From Intoshia linei (Eukaryota > Orthonectida > Rhopaluridae), in the NCBI GenBank assembly GCA_001642005.1, contig LWCA01000089.1, positions 1 through 56,312 on the forward strand: 56,312 nucleotides of DNA, in the 5' to 3' direction. Below the pieces are notes generated by a model. The model ran no database searches. It had not been told where the DNA came from and was given only the letters and a program-made list of their open reading frames with translations. This document shows, in pieces, positions 35,301-47,762 of this stretch; position 1 is the first letter of the stretch; every line of letters starts with the position of its first letter. Position numbers and translations under genes: made by a program.

Positions 35301-35755
35301 CTATAATGTAATTTAAAATACCCGTAAAATTTGACTTAATAATACTTTATAAATCCATTTAAACTAAATAGTTATATATATTCTGCTACGGATGGATAAT
35401 AAAAATTTTTGATATGAAATTAAAAAATTAAAACTATCTATTTCGTAAATATTATTTGGGAATACTAATATAGAACTATGTACTTTATAAATTATATTTA
35501 GTCTTTCTCGTATGTTGGACACCATTTTTCATGTTAGCTTTAATATCTGGTGTTTGTGCCAAATGCAAAATACCTGAAATAATATATTCAATCTTCTTGT
35601 GGCTCGGATACCTCAATAGCATGATGAATCCCATTATATTTGCAATTTGCAATGAAGAATACCGAACCTCCTTTAAAATCCAACTCAAAAAATTAAATTG
35701 TTTATCAAAAAAATGTATACTGTACCATAAAAAATTAAACATTTTTAATTCTTAA
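32374..35755 (+). CDS. Aminergic class A GPCR, serotonin-receptor-like (3 exons)
   Basis: Seven-TM receptor for a biogenic amine. Exons 32374-32511, 32563-33427 and 35502-35755, total 1257 nt (418 aa). TM1 has IIGN. TM2 is SLVVADIAVALVVMPLS with Asp2.50. TM3 is WLSIDVIVCTSSILHL, with the amine-binding Asp3.32, and ends in DRYW. An extracellular-loop-2 Cys is in SSQCIISS. TM5 is IYSTGGAFFLPV. The third loop is long and basic. TM6 is VFLVCWTPFF, formed across the exon junction. TM7 is LWLGYLNSMMNPIIFAICN, with NPxxF in place of NPxxY. The STxGAF pattern in TM5 is more like 5-HT1/5-HT7 receptors than octopamine or dopamine receptors (SxxSF), but subtype is inference. The 2.07-kb second intron contains a dispersed repeat. 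It converges on the Gq-alpha gene. Confidence 0.93.
33850..34660 (+). repeat. Dispersed repeat family, copy 3 (in GPCR intron)
   Basis: The longest copy. Landmarks in order: GCGTAGCAATGAAAAAAAAT, GGAAATGTGTAGACGTTTAA, TTTCACCGGGAATGCGTAGA, GTTTTGACCGTGAAGGCGTC, TGCCTTAACAGGATACTTAA, CTCGTTTGATTTTCAAAAAA, TAACACACACACATAACACA and ATGTAAGTAAGGAT. No ORF, so a non-autonomous element or a retrotransposon 3' end. Confidence 0.6.
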
Positions 35756-36129
35756 TTAATTATTCAATTAAATCAGTATCGAAACGTAATTCCTAAATAT
35801 ATTCATCAATATTGTATAAGTGTGACATTTCAAACTTTACTATTGACCAGGATTATGGATATTATTCAACACTAAATTTTAGACACAACGATTACATTTC
35901 CATTTAATAACATTTTGATATAAATGTATTAAATAATGATTAATATGTAAGATTTAGAAAGTGTAATTAAATGTTTAATGACAATATAAATAAATGAAAT
36001 TAATGGAATTTACATATATAAAGTGGAATGAAAATGCTTTTGAATTTTTTAAAAATATTTATACTTTTTAGTTTTCACGGAGGTGACTTGGTCCCATGTA
36101 AATTTACAAAATTTCATAACAAGGTGTGG
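35756..36129. other. Convergent 3' spacer, GPCR and GNAQ
   Basis: 374 bp between the two stop codons; shared 3' UTR space, no other feature seen. Confidence 0.5.
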
Positions 36130-39100
36130 TTAAATTAAATTGTATTCTTCCAAATTTTTTTGAAGGACAGTGTCTTTAACAGCGGCAAATACGATTCGTA
36201 TATTTTCGGTATCTAATAAGTGTTATTATATTTATACAATTATGTCTGTCCATAAGGGTATGGAGCCTTATGTGAGTAAATGATGCGTGTAAGCTTTTAT
36301 TAAAATATAGTTCTGTTAACTTTTAACTACTACATTTCTGTATTTCTAAAATTGGACGTTTGTCAATGATTTTTGAGAATATTCTGCCATAATTAATTTT
36401 AAATTATACTGAAATTTTAAAAAGGTTATGATGTAGATTCATTAATAAGATATGTATATTTTTATCAGTAAAGTAGACTTGTGAGGACTTATTCAATTAG
36501 TAAATGTTTCATTTTTTAATTTTATAGAACAAATTTGCGAGTCGTAATTTAGTGGCCCTGATCTATACATTGTACACGAAAAAATGATGGAATATTATTT
36601 TTATTTTTTTAATAATAATGAAAAGGGGGACTGTTCAAAAAAACGTTGGGAAACTGCCATATATAGACAACAACAATTACAAGTTAAATGTCTCATAAAT
36701 AATAAAAGCTGAGAATTATTGAGAAATCAACTGAATATATCAACTAAAAAAAAAAAAAAAATTATATTTTATGGGAATAGTACCTCACTTTTGTAATATA
36801 AATTACCTGTAGCGGTGGTAAAATGACTATACAATGTTCTGCTTTCGTCAGTGTTTTCTGATGCATACATTTTTAAAATAAATTCTCTAGCTGCAATATG
36901 ATCACGTTTCGGACCTAAATAAATAATTAAAACTTATTAAAATAATTACAATTAACAATAATTAACAATAATTAAATTTCAATCATTGCGAAAGTGAAAA
37001 TAAAATTTTCAGTTAAACAAAAAATTTCAAATAATTAACGGACCTACAATAAAAAAAAAAGATCAACATTAAGAAAATAGTGGTTTATTTACTTAATTTT
37101 AATTTTATTTTTTGAGGCATTTAAAATATTTATGAAAATTTGTAGGATTGTTCTGTTTTACTTTATTTTTAAGATTATACACTCATTCTCTCTAATAAAT
37201 TAAATAAATGAAATATCAAAATTGTTTTTTAATTTCTTTATACAAATGTTAACAAATTTTAAAATTAACGTGGAATACTTCATTTTAAATTAAAAGGTGA
37301 TGTGACATGACGGATCCACGTGAAACAAGTTTGGGAACCACTCCTTTAAAGAATTGATAATAGTAAATAGTAGCATTTTGAAGTTAGATTTTCTTATTGA
37401 ATTTATTTATTTGGTAGAATAAAAATGTGCTATTTGTACGTAGTACTAAATATTACTCAATACCTACATTAGGGTGTCACATTTATTCGAAAATTTGAGA
37501 ATTCGATGGGCAATTAGCACTAAAAGTGTGTATTTTTAAAATAGAATAATATTTTTAATTTTTTCATAAACTAACTGTTGAATTCAAAATTTTATTTTTA
37601 GTTAGAATAATGGACACATAACAATTATAAATATTATTGACAGTTTAAATATAATAACAACGATTTCAAAAAGAATTTAACCATCAAATCTCTAAAAAAG
37701 GCAAGAATTTTCTTAAATCCCTTTCTTCTTTTTTTACGAGTTTTGGGATAAAATTCTAACAGATTTATTAACGTATAAAAGACCTTCATTGAAGGTGGGT
37801 AATGTAACAAAATTATATAATTTTCGAAGACTAAATGTCATCCTCAATGATGTATATTTTATGATGGAGTCATTTTTTCTCTTTTGTATAAGACGCATAG
37901 CCGAACCTACCATACCCGAGTCCTTTTCCGAATTGAGCATTAAAAATCATATTCATGTTACCAAGTATACCAATTTTGAGTGATAAATTTAAAATATCAA
38001 TTCAAGAAGCCTAGAGAGGTGGTTAGGGCCAGGGCTATGTAGAGGGCTAGGTGTCATATGAGCGAGCCTACAATCATAAGGGCCTACTTTTTAAATGGAT
38101 ATGGTTGGAAAATTTCTTAACCCTTTCAGGGCTGATCCAAGAGGCTAGTTAATGGGGTGTGAGTGAAGAGAGCAATATATTTAACTTTAAAAAATTTAGG
38201 GTGTCTCTTTCAATATCAAGGCGTTTAGTTTGATTTTAAAGCGTCTCTTTTAATTTTATTTAAAGGTTGTTATACAATAGTTTTCAAATTTGCATTTTTT
38301 CGCAAAAATAAAAAAAATGTAATGTTATGTTCCATCTATATTGTTTTAATAAATTAAAACCTTTTCAAATATTTAGAAAATATTAATTAAAAATTTAGGG
38401 GTGCAACTGCACCTTTTGCATCCCCTTGAATCCGCCCTGCCTTTCACTGTCTGTGTATTCAATACTATACACAGCAATTTCACTTGACACGTCTGTGTAT
38501 TCTATGATATACACAGTATAATTTTGAAAAACTCTATTCTTTTATTTTCATACATTTTCACATAGGTAATTTAAAAATAATACATGTTTAAATTAAAAAA
38601 TAAATTCCAGACGTGTTTGTGTGATGCATCATACAATAGTATTAGACAGTAAAAGGGTTAAATATAATAAAATTCGACAACCAATGCGATTTCCAACAGT
38701 TATTTTTAATTTTTAGATAATGAACAATCGATTAAGCAATGGATAGAGGTTTCATTTGTAAAAACAATTTATATGGGCCTACTGCTGGCTCTCTACAGAC
38801 ATGGTTAGAGCTATATGACACATATCGTCTCTAAAAATATATTTAGGGGCTTATTTTTAATTTTCGGTAGTCTTGAGCTGGGTAATTCGGTTTTGGTTAT
38901 TCAGTTCCGTTTTATGCGTACTTTTCAATTACTATGAAATGAAATAAAAAAAGATGTAAAACTATTTTAATAAAGTTGTAATAAAAAATTAATGAATATA
39001 GTGTAACCTGTCCTGAACATACTAATAATCAATAAGATCAAATTAAGCGCGATATTGTTTTCATATTTCATTTATTGAAATTATTTATTTACATTTAATA

Positions 39101-41516
39101 TTTGTTTATTTTTAAACAAACTCATTTTTAACATTGAATGGTAAACAAACATTATTTAAGTACTCAGTTGTTCATGTGGACCACCTTTTTTGAACCCCAA
39201 AAAAAATTTAATACAAATAAAAAAAGGTTTTATATTGTTTTAAGGTAATTCATATTTGTCTCTTTCAGTAACTATCTTTTTCTTAACCTTCTATAATTTT
39301 CTTTCTAAATATTCCAATATGATTTTCCCAATATCTCTCTTTCACAAAATAATAAAAGTTGGCTAAAACTTTTTAAAAAGTTTTAAAATGTGTTTATCTA
39401 TATTTGAAATGTTACAGAACATCAAAATTTTCGTTTTCCTTTTTCTTTTAAAATAAACAGTTTTCGACAACATTCTGGAATTAATTTATTAAAACTCGAT
39501 TACATTTTATGGTAAATTAGTCCACAGTTTAAATTTTAAAAAAATTCAAAATTTCAAAAATTCAACCACAAAACGGTATCATTTTCCATAATTTTGCTAT
39601 ATATATTTCGCACAATGAAAAATATTTGAATTTTATGAACCATCACTGGTTAATTGGATTTTAGTTTATCATGCTGAAAGATGATAAACTTTAAAATAGA
39701 GGTTAAGAATACACTTAACTTTTTAATTTCTAGGCTAAATAAATACCTTTTGAACTTACAAAACAAACAATTTTGTTGTTGCATTTTGTTTAAATTCCAA
39801 ATTTAAAAATAAATGTGCTTTTTAAAATGTATTGAAGATTAATTTTACTCTTCATATAATTTCCTTTTCATGTAAAAATTAAAAAAATCTAGATTATATT
39901 ACTTTTAAAAATTCCAATAGACCAAAATCCAATCATGTACAGTATTTTAGCGCAATAAGTGAAATTTTTTAATTTAATTATGCTGACTAGTCATTTAATA
40001 TCCTTGAAATATTATAACATTACTCATAAATATATACGTACTACACAAATTATGATAAAAATGCACTCATACATCACACAAATAAATTGTCACTTAAATA
40101 CAATTAAAAGATTACGTGAAAAAGTGCTGATAAATAATGATAAACCATGAAAATTAAATTAAAATCAATGAATGGTACTATAATCATTGTCTGTGTAGAC
40201 ATTTTTCACAAATAAAATAATTAATTTAATAATTGAAAATATTGAAATAAATATTACGGGTCACGATATCACAAAATGAAGAGACGATTAAACATTAAAT
40301 ATAATCAATACCACAAAATGCAAATTGACATTAAAAATAAAAATGCTTTGTGTAAATAAATATCAATGTTCAATGCGAATCTGGGTAAAATGATGAAAAA
40401 GTTTTGAAATAAATACCGTCAAATTCTGGAAAATAATCTGCTAAATCACATTCTTGAATTTTTTCTTCTAACAAATCAATTTTGTTGAGAAATAGGATAA
40501 TTGAAGATTGGTTGAAAAATGGGTAAAATATAATGGTGCGAAATAAAGATATGGACTCAATCATTCGATTCTAAAAATTAAATCATAAATTGCCATAAAT
40601 AATCATGACAAATATTGAAAAAATATTTATGTTCAATACTACCAATGTAGTAATGACATCGATCGACACAAAAACAAAAAGGAAACCTCATTTGCTTTTT
40701 CGACTAAAACTTGATCATATTCGCTCAGTGCAACTAAAAATATAATGGAAGTAACGCCTTCAAAACAATGAATCCATTTTCGACGTTCACTGCGCTGACC
40801 TCCAACATCTACCATTCGGCAATTTAGTGCATCGATAGTAAAATTATACTCAACGATACCCGTGGTAGGTACCCGAGCTCTAAGAACATCTTGAGTGGAC
40901 GGTATGTAATTTTCCACACATAGACGATCCAGCGAATTCAAATAACTAGGAAATATTAAATGATTTTAATCACACTTACTATTTGGCAGAATCATTTAAT
41001 TGGTATTCGCGGCGTCGGTCGTAACAGTTTTGAAGACCCTGGTCTTTCCAAAGGTCCTTGATAATGGTATGGTGCTCTTTTTCAATGAGTTGTTGTTCAT
41101 CGATATTAATTTTTTCTATGACAGCCGCATTCGCCTAAACCGGGTAAATTCACAAAAATATTAAAAGTTACGTCGTTCAAATGGTTGTCATATTTGATGT
41201 TAAGTGTATATGCAGCTTTTACAAGGGTTTGAATGCAGAGATAAACATTTTGAGCAATTTGGACGCGATATCCCATTAAATCTTCGCGGCTATAACCATT
41301 TCCGTGAATAACACGCATTTGTTTAATGAATGTACTTTTACCCGACTCACCCGTACCTAAAATTAGTCTTTAACTCTAAACCTGCTTACCCAAAAGCAAC
41401 AATTTCAATTCGAGCCTGTTGTCGTGTTTTTCTTTTCGCAGCTGTCGTTCAATATTGTCGTTTATTCGTTTCTGCTCCTTGGCCTCATCAGACATGCAAC
41501 ACGAAAATAAATTCAT
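36130..41516 (-). CDS. GNAQ: Heterotrimeric G-protein alpha subunit, Gq class (7 exons, complete)
   Basis: Activates phospholipase C-beta downstream of receptors at the inner plasma membrane. Minus-strand exons: 41516-41390, 41356-41172, 41134-40980, 40945-40687, 40570-40417, 36914-36807 and 36212-36130. The total is 1071 nt (356 aa; human GNAQ 359 aa). Motifs: N-terminal Cys pair for palmitoylation ([16 protein letters not shown]), P-loop GTGESGKST, switch [10 protein letters not shown] with the Arg and Thr, switch [14 protein letters not shown] with the catalytic Gln, [12 protein letters not shown] for guanine (NKxD), and a C-terminus ending NLEEYNLI, which marks the Gq/11 class. The family TCAT guanine motif reads TTAT here. 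One 3.5-kb intron (36915-40416) is packed with repeats; the others are 33-593 bp. Confidence 0.96.
37083..37343 (+). mobile_element. hAT-like repeat copy in GNAQ intron
   Basis: Right end TTTGGGAACCACTC is a hAT terminus. The body matches the reverse complement of 43969-44221 (shared TACACTCATTCT.TCTAATA and TTGTTTTACTTTATTT blocks), about three quarters identical by eye. Confidence 0.6.
38445..38520. repeat. Duplicated small hairpin
   Basis: Two imperfect copies of CTGTGTATTC...TATACACAG, each self-complementary (CTGTGTA/TACACAG), stand about 40 bp apart within the GNAQ intron. Confidence 0.45.
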
Positions 41517-42110
41517 TGGAGTGAAGCTATCAATATTAAAAAAAAATTAGAGTGAATCACCGACATGACTGAGAAATGTAAATGCACTTCAGACAAAACT
41601 AACATTCAACATAGTGTTTCTATAACAAAATGGAAATGGTATTTATTTCGTTAGTTTAGTTAAAAGGAATGGGTACCTTACTCACTTTGCTAGCAAAATA
41701 TATTTAAATAATTCGTATACTGTCATTTGACAAACAATAACGAAAATTAAACAAAAACCATAATAAAAATGTATACAATTAATGAATATTAATTACTTGT
41801 ATATCCGTTATCAGATAATAGCATTTGCCACGTAGAAATCGTAATAAATATCGAAATAGATATTTAATTGGTATTTATTATATAGTAACATTCATAACTA
41901 GATACCATGATGCAAAATATGAATAGGATATCCAAATATACAGCTACAAACAATACTCGAATATGATCAACCTATTTTAGAAATGCTGAATTTGGAATTG
42001 CATACAATTGTACAAGTATCGATTATTTAATGCATTTTGTAGCAACATCTTAAATAATTACAATAAGGCTTTTATTTTTATTGATACTGACAAATTTAAC
42101 TTTACGGCAA
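41517..42110. other. Intergenic GNAQ 5' to CCT2 3'
   Basis: 594 bp, with the GNAQ promoter presumably at the left. No other gene or RNA recognised. Confidence 0.5.
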
Positions 42111-45100
42111 TTAACATCTTCTATCTGGAGCACGTTCACGCGGTGAACTGTAAATAATGTTATCTACTCGTGTAATCATTTCAGCGCATTCTGTAGCACT
42201 TTGAACGATTTGTCGTTTCACACGTAGTGATTCTGTTATTCCTAGTTTCCTCATATCTCCAACTCCTCTAATGGAAAAATCTAAAAATATTCAATGGTAA
42301 TTTTGAGAATACTACCAATTCCCATTGTATTTTCTTTATTTGCATGATATGAACGAAGAGTAGAAACAATTTCGGCCGAATCCATACCACAGTTGTCTGC
42401 TATTATTCGCGGTAGCTAAAATGAAATGTACTAAAACTATCAAAATGTATATTATTTAATAACTGCCGATATTTCGGATCAATGTCCCCATTAGACCAAT
42501 ATCATACATTACACATAGGCAAAGTTAAATAATACAATTCAGTATTTTTCAAATTTTATAATTCAGTCGTTACATAAAGATAATTTGATAATTTTAGCCA
42601 TTCCAAAATTTCGGATTACAGGCAGGACATACTTAATTCCCGGAACAACGTAAAAATAAAATTTTAGATAAGTTTTTCTAAATTTCACGAAAATAAGAAA
42701 ACGCATATAAACTAACTCTTTGATAGATCATTATTATTGGAAGAAAAAAAATTTTAATATTGTATATTTTTAGTTATGTTAGCGATACGCTCAAAGTACG
42801 ATTACATTTTTGTTGAAACGTGTATATGCACGTTGAAAGATGAGGTTAATATTGAAAAATGTCCAAATTAGACTACAGTAAATATTCCCCATAAGCACAT
42901 CTATATAAAGTGTGCCTATAGGGAGTTTTCACTGTATTTTAAAATTTTATAATAAACACAATCTAAATTCGATAATTACACCACTGATAGGAAAAGATGT
43001 TTTTTCGTGTTAAAAATACACACATGAAGTAGTTTTTAACACATTTCAAAAAATATACATTTTAAAATCAAATTCAATATAAAAAAAATCACAAAAGAAT
43101 AGACTCCATGCGCAAACAAGGTTCATTTACGTATCACTGAAATCTACAAGTTTTGTTCAATGAACATTGTTCGTTGCATTGAAAAACGTTATTAATTGTC
43201 TCTCATATAGGTAAAAAATATAGTTTCGGATTCAATTGGAGGGCTAAGTTACAGTTTTACTTGAAAACAAATTTTCGAATATAATCTCAAAATTAACCCT
43301 TACGAGACAATTGCATGTATAGATGCCAAAAACTACTCATAAATTTACATTAATTTATATACAAACCATAATAAGGCAATAACAATATAAATTTTGAACA
43401 AATTACTGCTCATACAATAACATGTAATATGCGTAAAAATTAATTTTATTATCAATGTTTACTTTGTGTCAACAATAGAATAAATTATATTTGAAATATA
43501 ATAGACGCGACGTGATTGTAATTGCGTTTCATAAAATAAATACATTTTATTGCTAATTCTTAGCCAAATTTAAGTTGTTTACTTTACAAATCAATGACAT
43601 TTGAAATTTGTGAATTTTGAGCTTGAAAAATTTTAGTGTTTTTAACATTTCAAAAGTGAAATTTTTTGCTTTCAATTTTAAAAATCAGCATAGTCTCGTA
43701 AAGATTAAGAAAAAATATTTAAGTTAATTGCCATCATTGATTTACATTGTCCAGTATATATTACATATTAAATTATATGTAATGACATTATTACTTGAAA
43801 GTACAAAAAATACACAAATATTTATCATAAACTAGATTGAATGTTACATACTTCGTACAAATAGCACCTAGCTCTGCCGAGGGCGAGCTTTTTTAATTAT
43901 GCCAAAAAATAAATTCAATAAAATCTTACTTAAAAATGCTACTATTCACTATTACAAATCCTTTAAATGAGTGGTTTCCAGACATTTTCCACATGGACCC
44001 GTCATTTAACATTAATTTAAAGGGAATTATTTCCACTTAATTTTATTTTGTTTGATTGGTGTAAAGAATTTTAAAAACAATTTTGTGATTCCATTTATTT
44101 AAATTATTAGACAGAATGAGTGTATACTCTTTTAAATAAAGTAAAACAACAATAATCAACATTTTCATAAATATCTTAAATTCCAAAAAAAATAAAATTA
44201 AAATTAAGTAAATAAATCTATATTTCATTAATGTTAATGGTATTTATTCAGTATCTACTTTCGATGAATAAAAAATATTTTGTATCAATAATTATTATAT
44301 AAATACAAACATTATAATAACGGAATCAGCACTTTAAAAACAAATTTCGGTTAAATTTTACTAACATTGAAATAAAGATAAAAATGTCAAAGTAATTTCA
44401 AGTAATTCTAAACTTTTTGAAAATGTGTAGACGTTCAATGCACATTTTTAACCGAGAATGCATAGATTTATGGGGTTAAAATTTTGTATTTATATCAACT
44501 GGAATAAGATGTATTAGAATTATCTTTTTTTAATTGTTTAAAATTTTTCGTTTTAATAAAATAGTTACCAAATATAAAAAAATGAATACTAATTTTTTTT
44601 ATTTAATCTTATCTCAATTCAATCAATTTTCTTAAAAAGGGTTTTCTGAGATTTTAATTGTGAATATGCACTTTTTTGTTGTAGCGAGTTATGCTACTGC
44701 TTATGGTTGTAAAACACTATCCCTCAATTTATGTTGTATAAAATTCTAGGACTTTTTTCATTTTTTTTAAAAAAAGTTTAATTTGTGGTTTATAAGTTGT
44801 AAACTTTACAATGTAAAGATATAAGAGTTTGAAATTATCATAATGTTGATAATTTTAAAATCATCAGATTGTGTATTTTTTATAATTCTAATACTCGTTT
44901 GATTTAAAAAAAAAATACTGGAGGTTTTGACTTCAAGGACCCAATTTATAAAAATAAAATTTACTATAAAAACTCACCCAAAAAATAATTAACAACTTAC
45001 CAAAAAGAAATGGACTTTATAATCCTTTTTTATACGGAAGCATACGAACTATCCGATGATGAACAGTGAACACCTTTCGAAAAAAGATAATGATCTATTT

Positions 45101-47762
45101 ACGCGTAATCTATTGTTAATTTACACAAATTATGTGATTTACAATTTATTTTTAAATTTTATAATGGATTTTTATAAGTGGAGATAAAAAATTATACTTT
45201 TTATTATATTTTATGATTTTATATTTTATGGGTCTATTTTTGATTTAAATGTTTTTAATAATTAAAAAATTAAATTTAAAAAAACACAAAAGGAATTGAT
45301 GTATAATAGTGGAATTAATAATTAAAGTGTATCAACAAATATGCTGACATGATTTATGTATTGATATACAAAATATTAATTATCAATATTGATAAATAAA
45401 ATCGATAATCAGATTCGTTTGCTTTTATATACAATAGGTAACTAAACACATAAAAGTGAGTTAATTCAACAATGGATACAATACGTCAAGATAAATTATT
45501 CACATGTCAATACTCACGTTATATAATGTAAAAGTTTACTAGACTAAATGAAGACTATAGCAACATTTTGGATGTTAAATATAAACCTGTCTTAGGGCAT
45601 ATGCATACGATTCAATGACGATAGCTTGCTTTCCAGTGGTTTGTTCAGCCAATCGAGAAACAGCATTAGCCATAAGCATTTCAGTACAACCTAAATATCA
45701 TATTATATATTACTGACCATCTGAAATTAGAATTGAAATTGTTGAGGCGTTAACTTTTTTCGTCGTTGACACATTTGCAATATACAAATCTCATGTACTT
45801 TAAAAAATGATAAATTGTAAATAAATTAATTATATACAAGTGAAATGTAAAATTTCAAAAAATAATAATTTTCGTGGTCAAAGATCCCTCAATAAACTCA
45901 AAATTTTCAGACCTAGGTCCATATGGACCACTTACTATACTATTAAAATTACCTCCTCCACACACAGTTCTTTTCTCTTGTAAAGTTTGGTTTAAAACAC
46001 AAAGAGCATCATGAATCGAACGTTTGGCTTCACCCAAAATTTGGGATGTAGCTCCTCTCAAAACTATGACACAAGCTTCACCCACTTTTACACCTATATA
46101 AGTTATTTAATCGAAAATAGATGATTAAATTTACCCGAAAATTTAATCATTGTTTCTTCTCCAATCTGAACTTCATGGATTTTATCACAATATCCCAACA
46201 TTTCCGGATTTACTTCATCAAACGTGGATTTTATTTCAGCCCCTAAAATTAAATATAAATCAAATTATTAAAAAAATATTAGCAATAAAGCCTGTAATCA
46301 TGAATCAAAGTGTTAGGTCACCAAACTGCTTAACTCGCAGATTAGACAAGCAATAAACGATATATTGGCTGGATAGGTAAACAATGATTTACCAGTAACA
46401 AGAGCAAGTCTTTCAACCCCAGTAAAATCAGCATGTTCAATTGCCATCACGCCAGCCTGAGCAAATAATTGTTCCGGGTAATTATATATTAACTGTCTAA
46501 ATTAAAATGTCAAATAAATAAATACATCTAAAATTTTGTTGCAAATTAATAGAATAACCTATTAATAAAAACATTAATCCCATGTTTCAAAATTTTATCA
46601 ACTTTGTCTTTCATTTTTTTTCTTTCAGCTTCTTCGATATCTGCCAGTTTGGCTATGGAATTAACTTTTACTCTTGAAGAAAAAACTTTGATTTTATCGT
46701 GATCCATTGCAGTATTTGAAACCATTATTTTACAATTTTTCATTACTTTAGGTTGATTGATACCAATAGATTTATTCAGTAAAAAACCTAAGATGTAAAT
46801 ATAAAATATATAACTTAAAAGAACCTTCTTCTAAATAAGAGTCATTCAATGTTCCTCCCATAACCTTCATTATTTGAACAGCACTCAAGTCTACATTACC
46901 CTACAATTATAAATATAGTCAATGTAACATTAAGATGTGCATTAATCAATTACCTTTAGTCTCAGCACAACATCAACAACTAATTTGGCGAATTTGTCTT
47001 TATAATCTTTTAAAATTTTGGAACTTAAAGTAGTGCAAGCAATATTATATAATTCTTTTTCAAATTTTTCGTTTATAGTGCTATTAGAATATAGATTTAA
47101 AAAAATCTAAATTACGTGTAATCTATAGCAGACTCTTCTAAAGCTTTGCATGCGACATCTACGCACTTTTTCCAACCGGCAATAATCGTTTGAGGGTGGA
47201 TTTTATGCTCGATCAGTTTTTCAGCTTCCTAAATTGTACATTACCCTCGGTGTATATTAAATAAAAAAATTACACAAATAATTTTAAAAAATTGGTTTGA
47301 CATATTTACATAAATAATTAACCTCTAAAAGTTTAGCTGATAGAACTGTAACAGATGTAGTTCCATCGCCAACATCATTATCTTGAACTTTGGCAACCTC
47401 TATTAAAATTTTTGCGGCTGGGTTATCAATTCTAAGAGATTTTAATATGGTGGCACCGTCATTCGTAATTCTCATTTTTTCATATTTACCCATAGGTAGT
47501 AATATTTTGTCCTAAACTTAATTTTATTTATTTTGTACATTTCGAACCATTCCATTTGGTCCTAAAGTTGATTCAACTACTTCTCCGATTGTTCTGGCAC
47601 CAACGAATGCACTCTAAATGTTATAAAATTTGATTATTTCAAAATTTAACCAATCTGGCCATTTCATTCTTTTCATGGCCGGCTTTTTCGTTTAATATAT
47701 TTATTGGTTGTAAATTTGAAGACTAGTAATCAAATTAACATATAAAATATCAAAAATACCAT
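42111..47762 (-). CDS. CCT2: Chaperonin TCP-1 subunit beta, CCT2 (14 exons, complete)
   Basis: Subunit of the eukaryotic cytosolic TRiC/CCT ring that folds actin, tubulin and WD proteins. Minus-strand exons: 47762-47760, 47722-47651, 47613-47548, 47511-47323, 47228-47116, 47080-46954, 46900-46825, 46787-46559, 46496-46393, 46242-46135, 46093-45953, 45690-45587, 42415-42316 and 42280-42111. The total is 1602 nt (533 aa; human 535 aa). Group II chaperonin motifs: [39 protein letters not shown] with the catalytic Asp, and EKRTVCGGG. Beta-type blocks are [60 protein letters not shown] and the end [19 protein letters not shown]. The first coding exon is only the ATG. The 3.17-kb intron near the 3' end is filled with repeats. 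Confidence 0.97.
42874..42936. mobile_element. 63-bp perfect-ended palindromic MITE (pogo-like), in CCT2 intron
   Basis: TACAGTAAATATTCCCCATA at the left and CTATAGGGAGTTTTCACTGTA at the right: TA target, CAGT(A/G)AA ends, and internal AAGCACA against TGTGCCT in inverse order. Same architecture as 6618-6696. Confidence 0.6.
43969..44221 (-). mobile_element. hAT-like repeat copy in CCT2 intron
   Basis: Begins GAGTGGTTTCCAGAC and is an inverted relative of 37083-37343. The minus-strand open frame at 44228-44043 lies in this repeat and is not a gene. Confidence 0.6.
44390..44950 (+). repeat. Dispersed repeat family, copy 4 (diverged)
   Basis: Has AAATGTGTAGACGTTCAATG, ACCGAGAATGCATAGATTTA, GGTTAAAATTTTGTATTTAT and, further on, ATACTCGTTTGATTTAAAAA in the family order, within the CCT2 intron. 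Confidence 0.5.

Noticed and set aside
36740-36760. Long A-run near 36750
   Set aside because: Simple homopolymer in an intron, not a retrocopy tail; no target duplication or processed sequence beside it.
37734-37983. Overlapping ORFs on both strands in the GNAQ intron
   Set aside because: No recognisable protein; adjacent to repeats, likely transposon debris.
44043-44228. 61-codon minus-strand ORF
   Set aside because: Falls in a hAT-like repeat with a homologous non-coding copy at 37083-37343.
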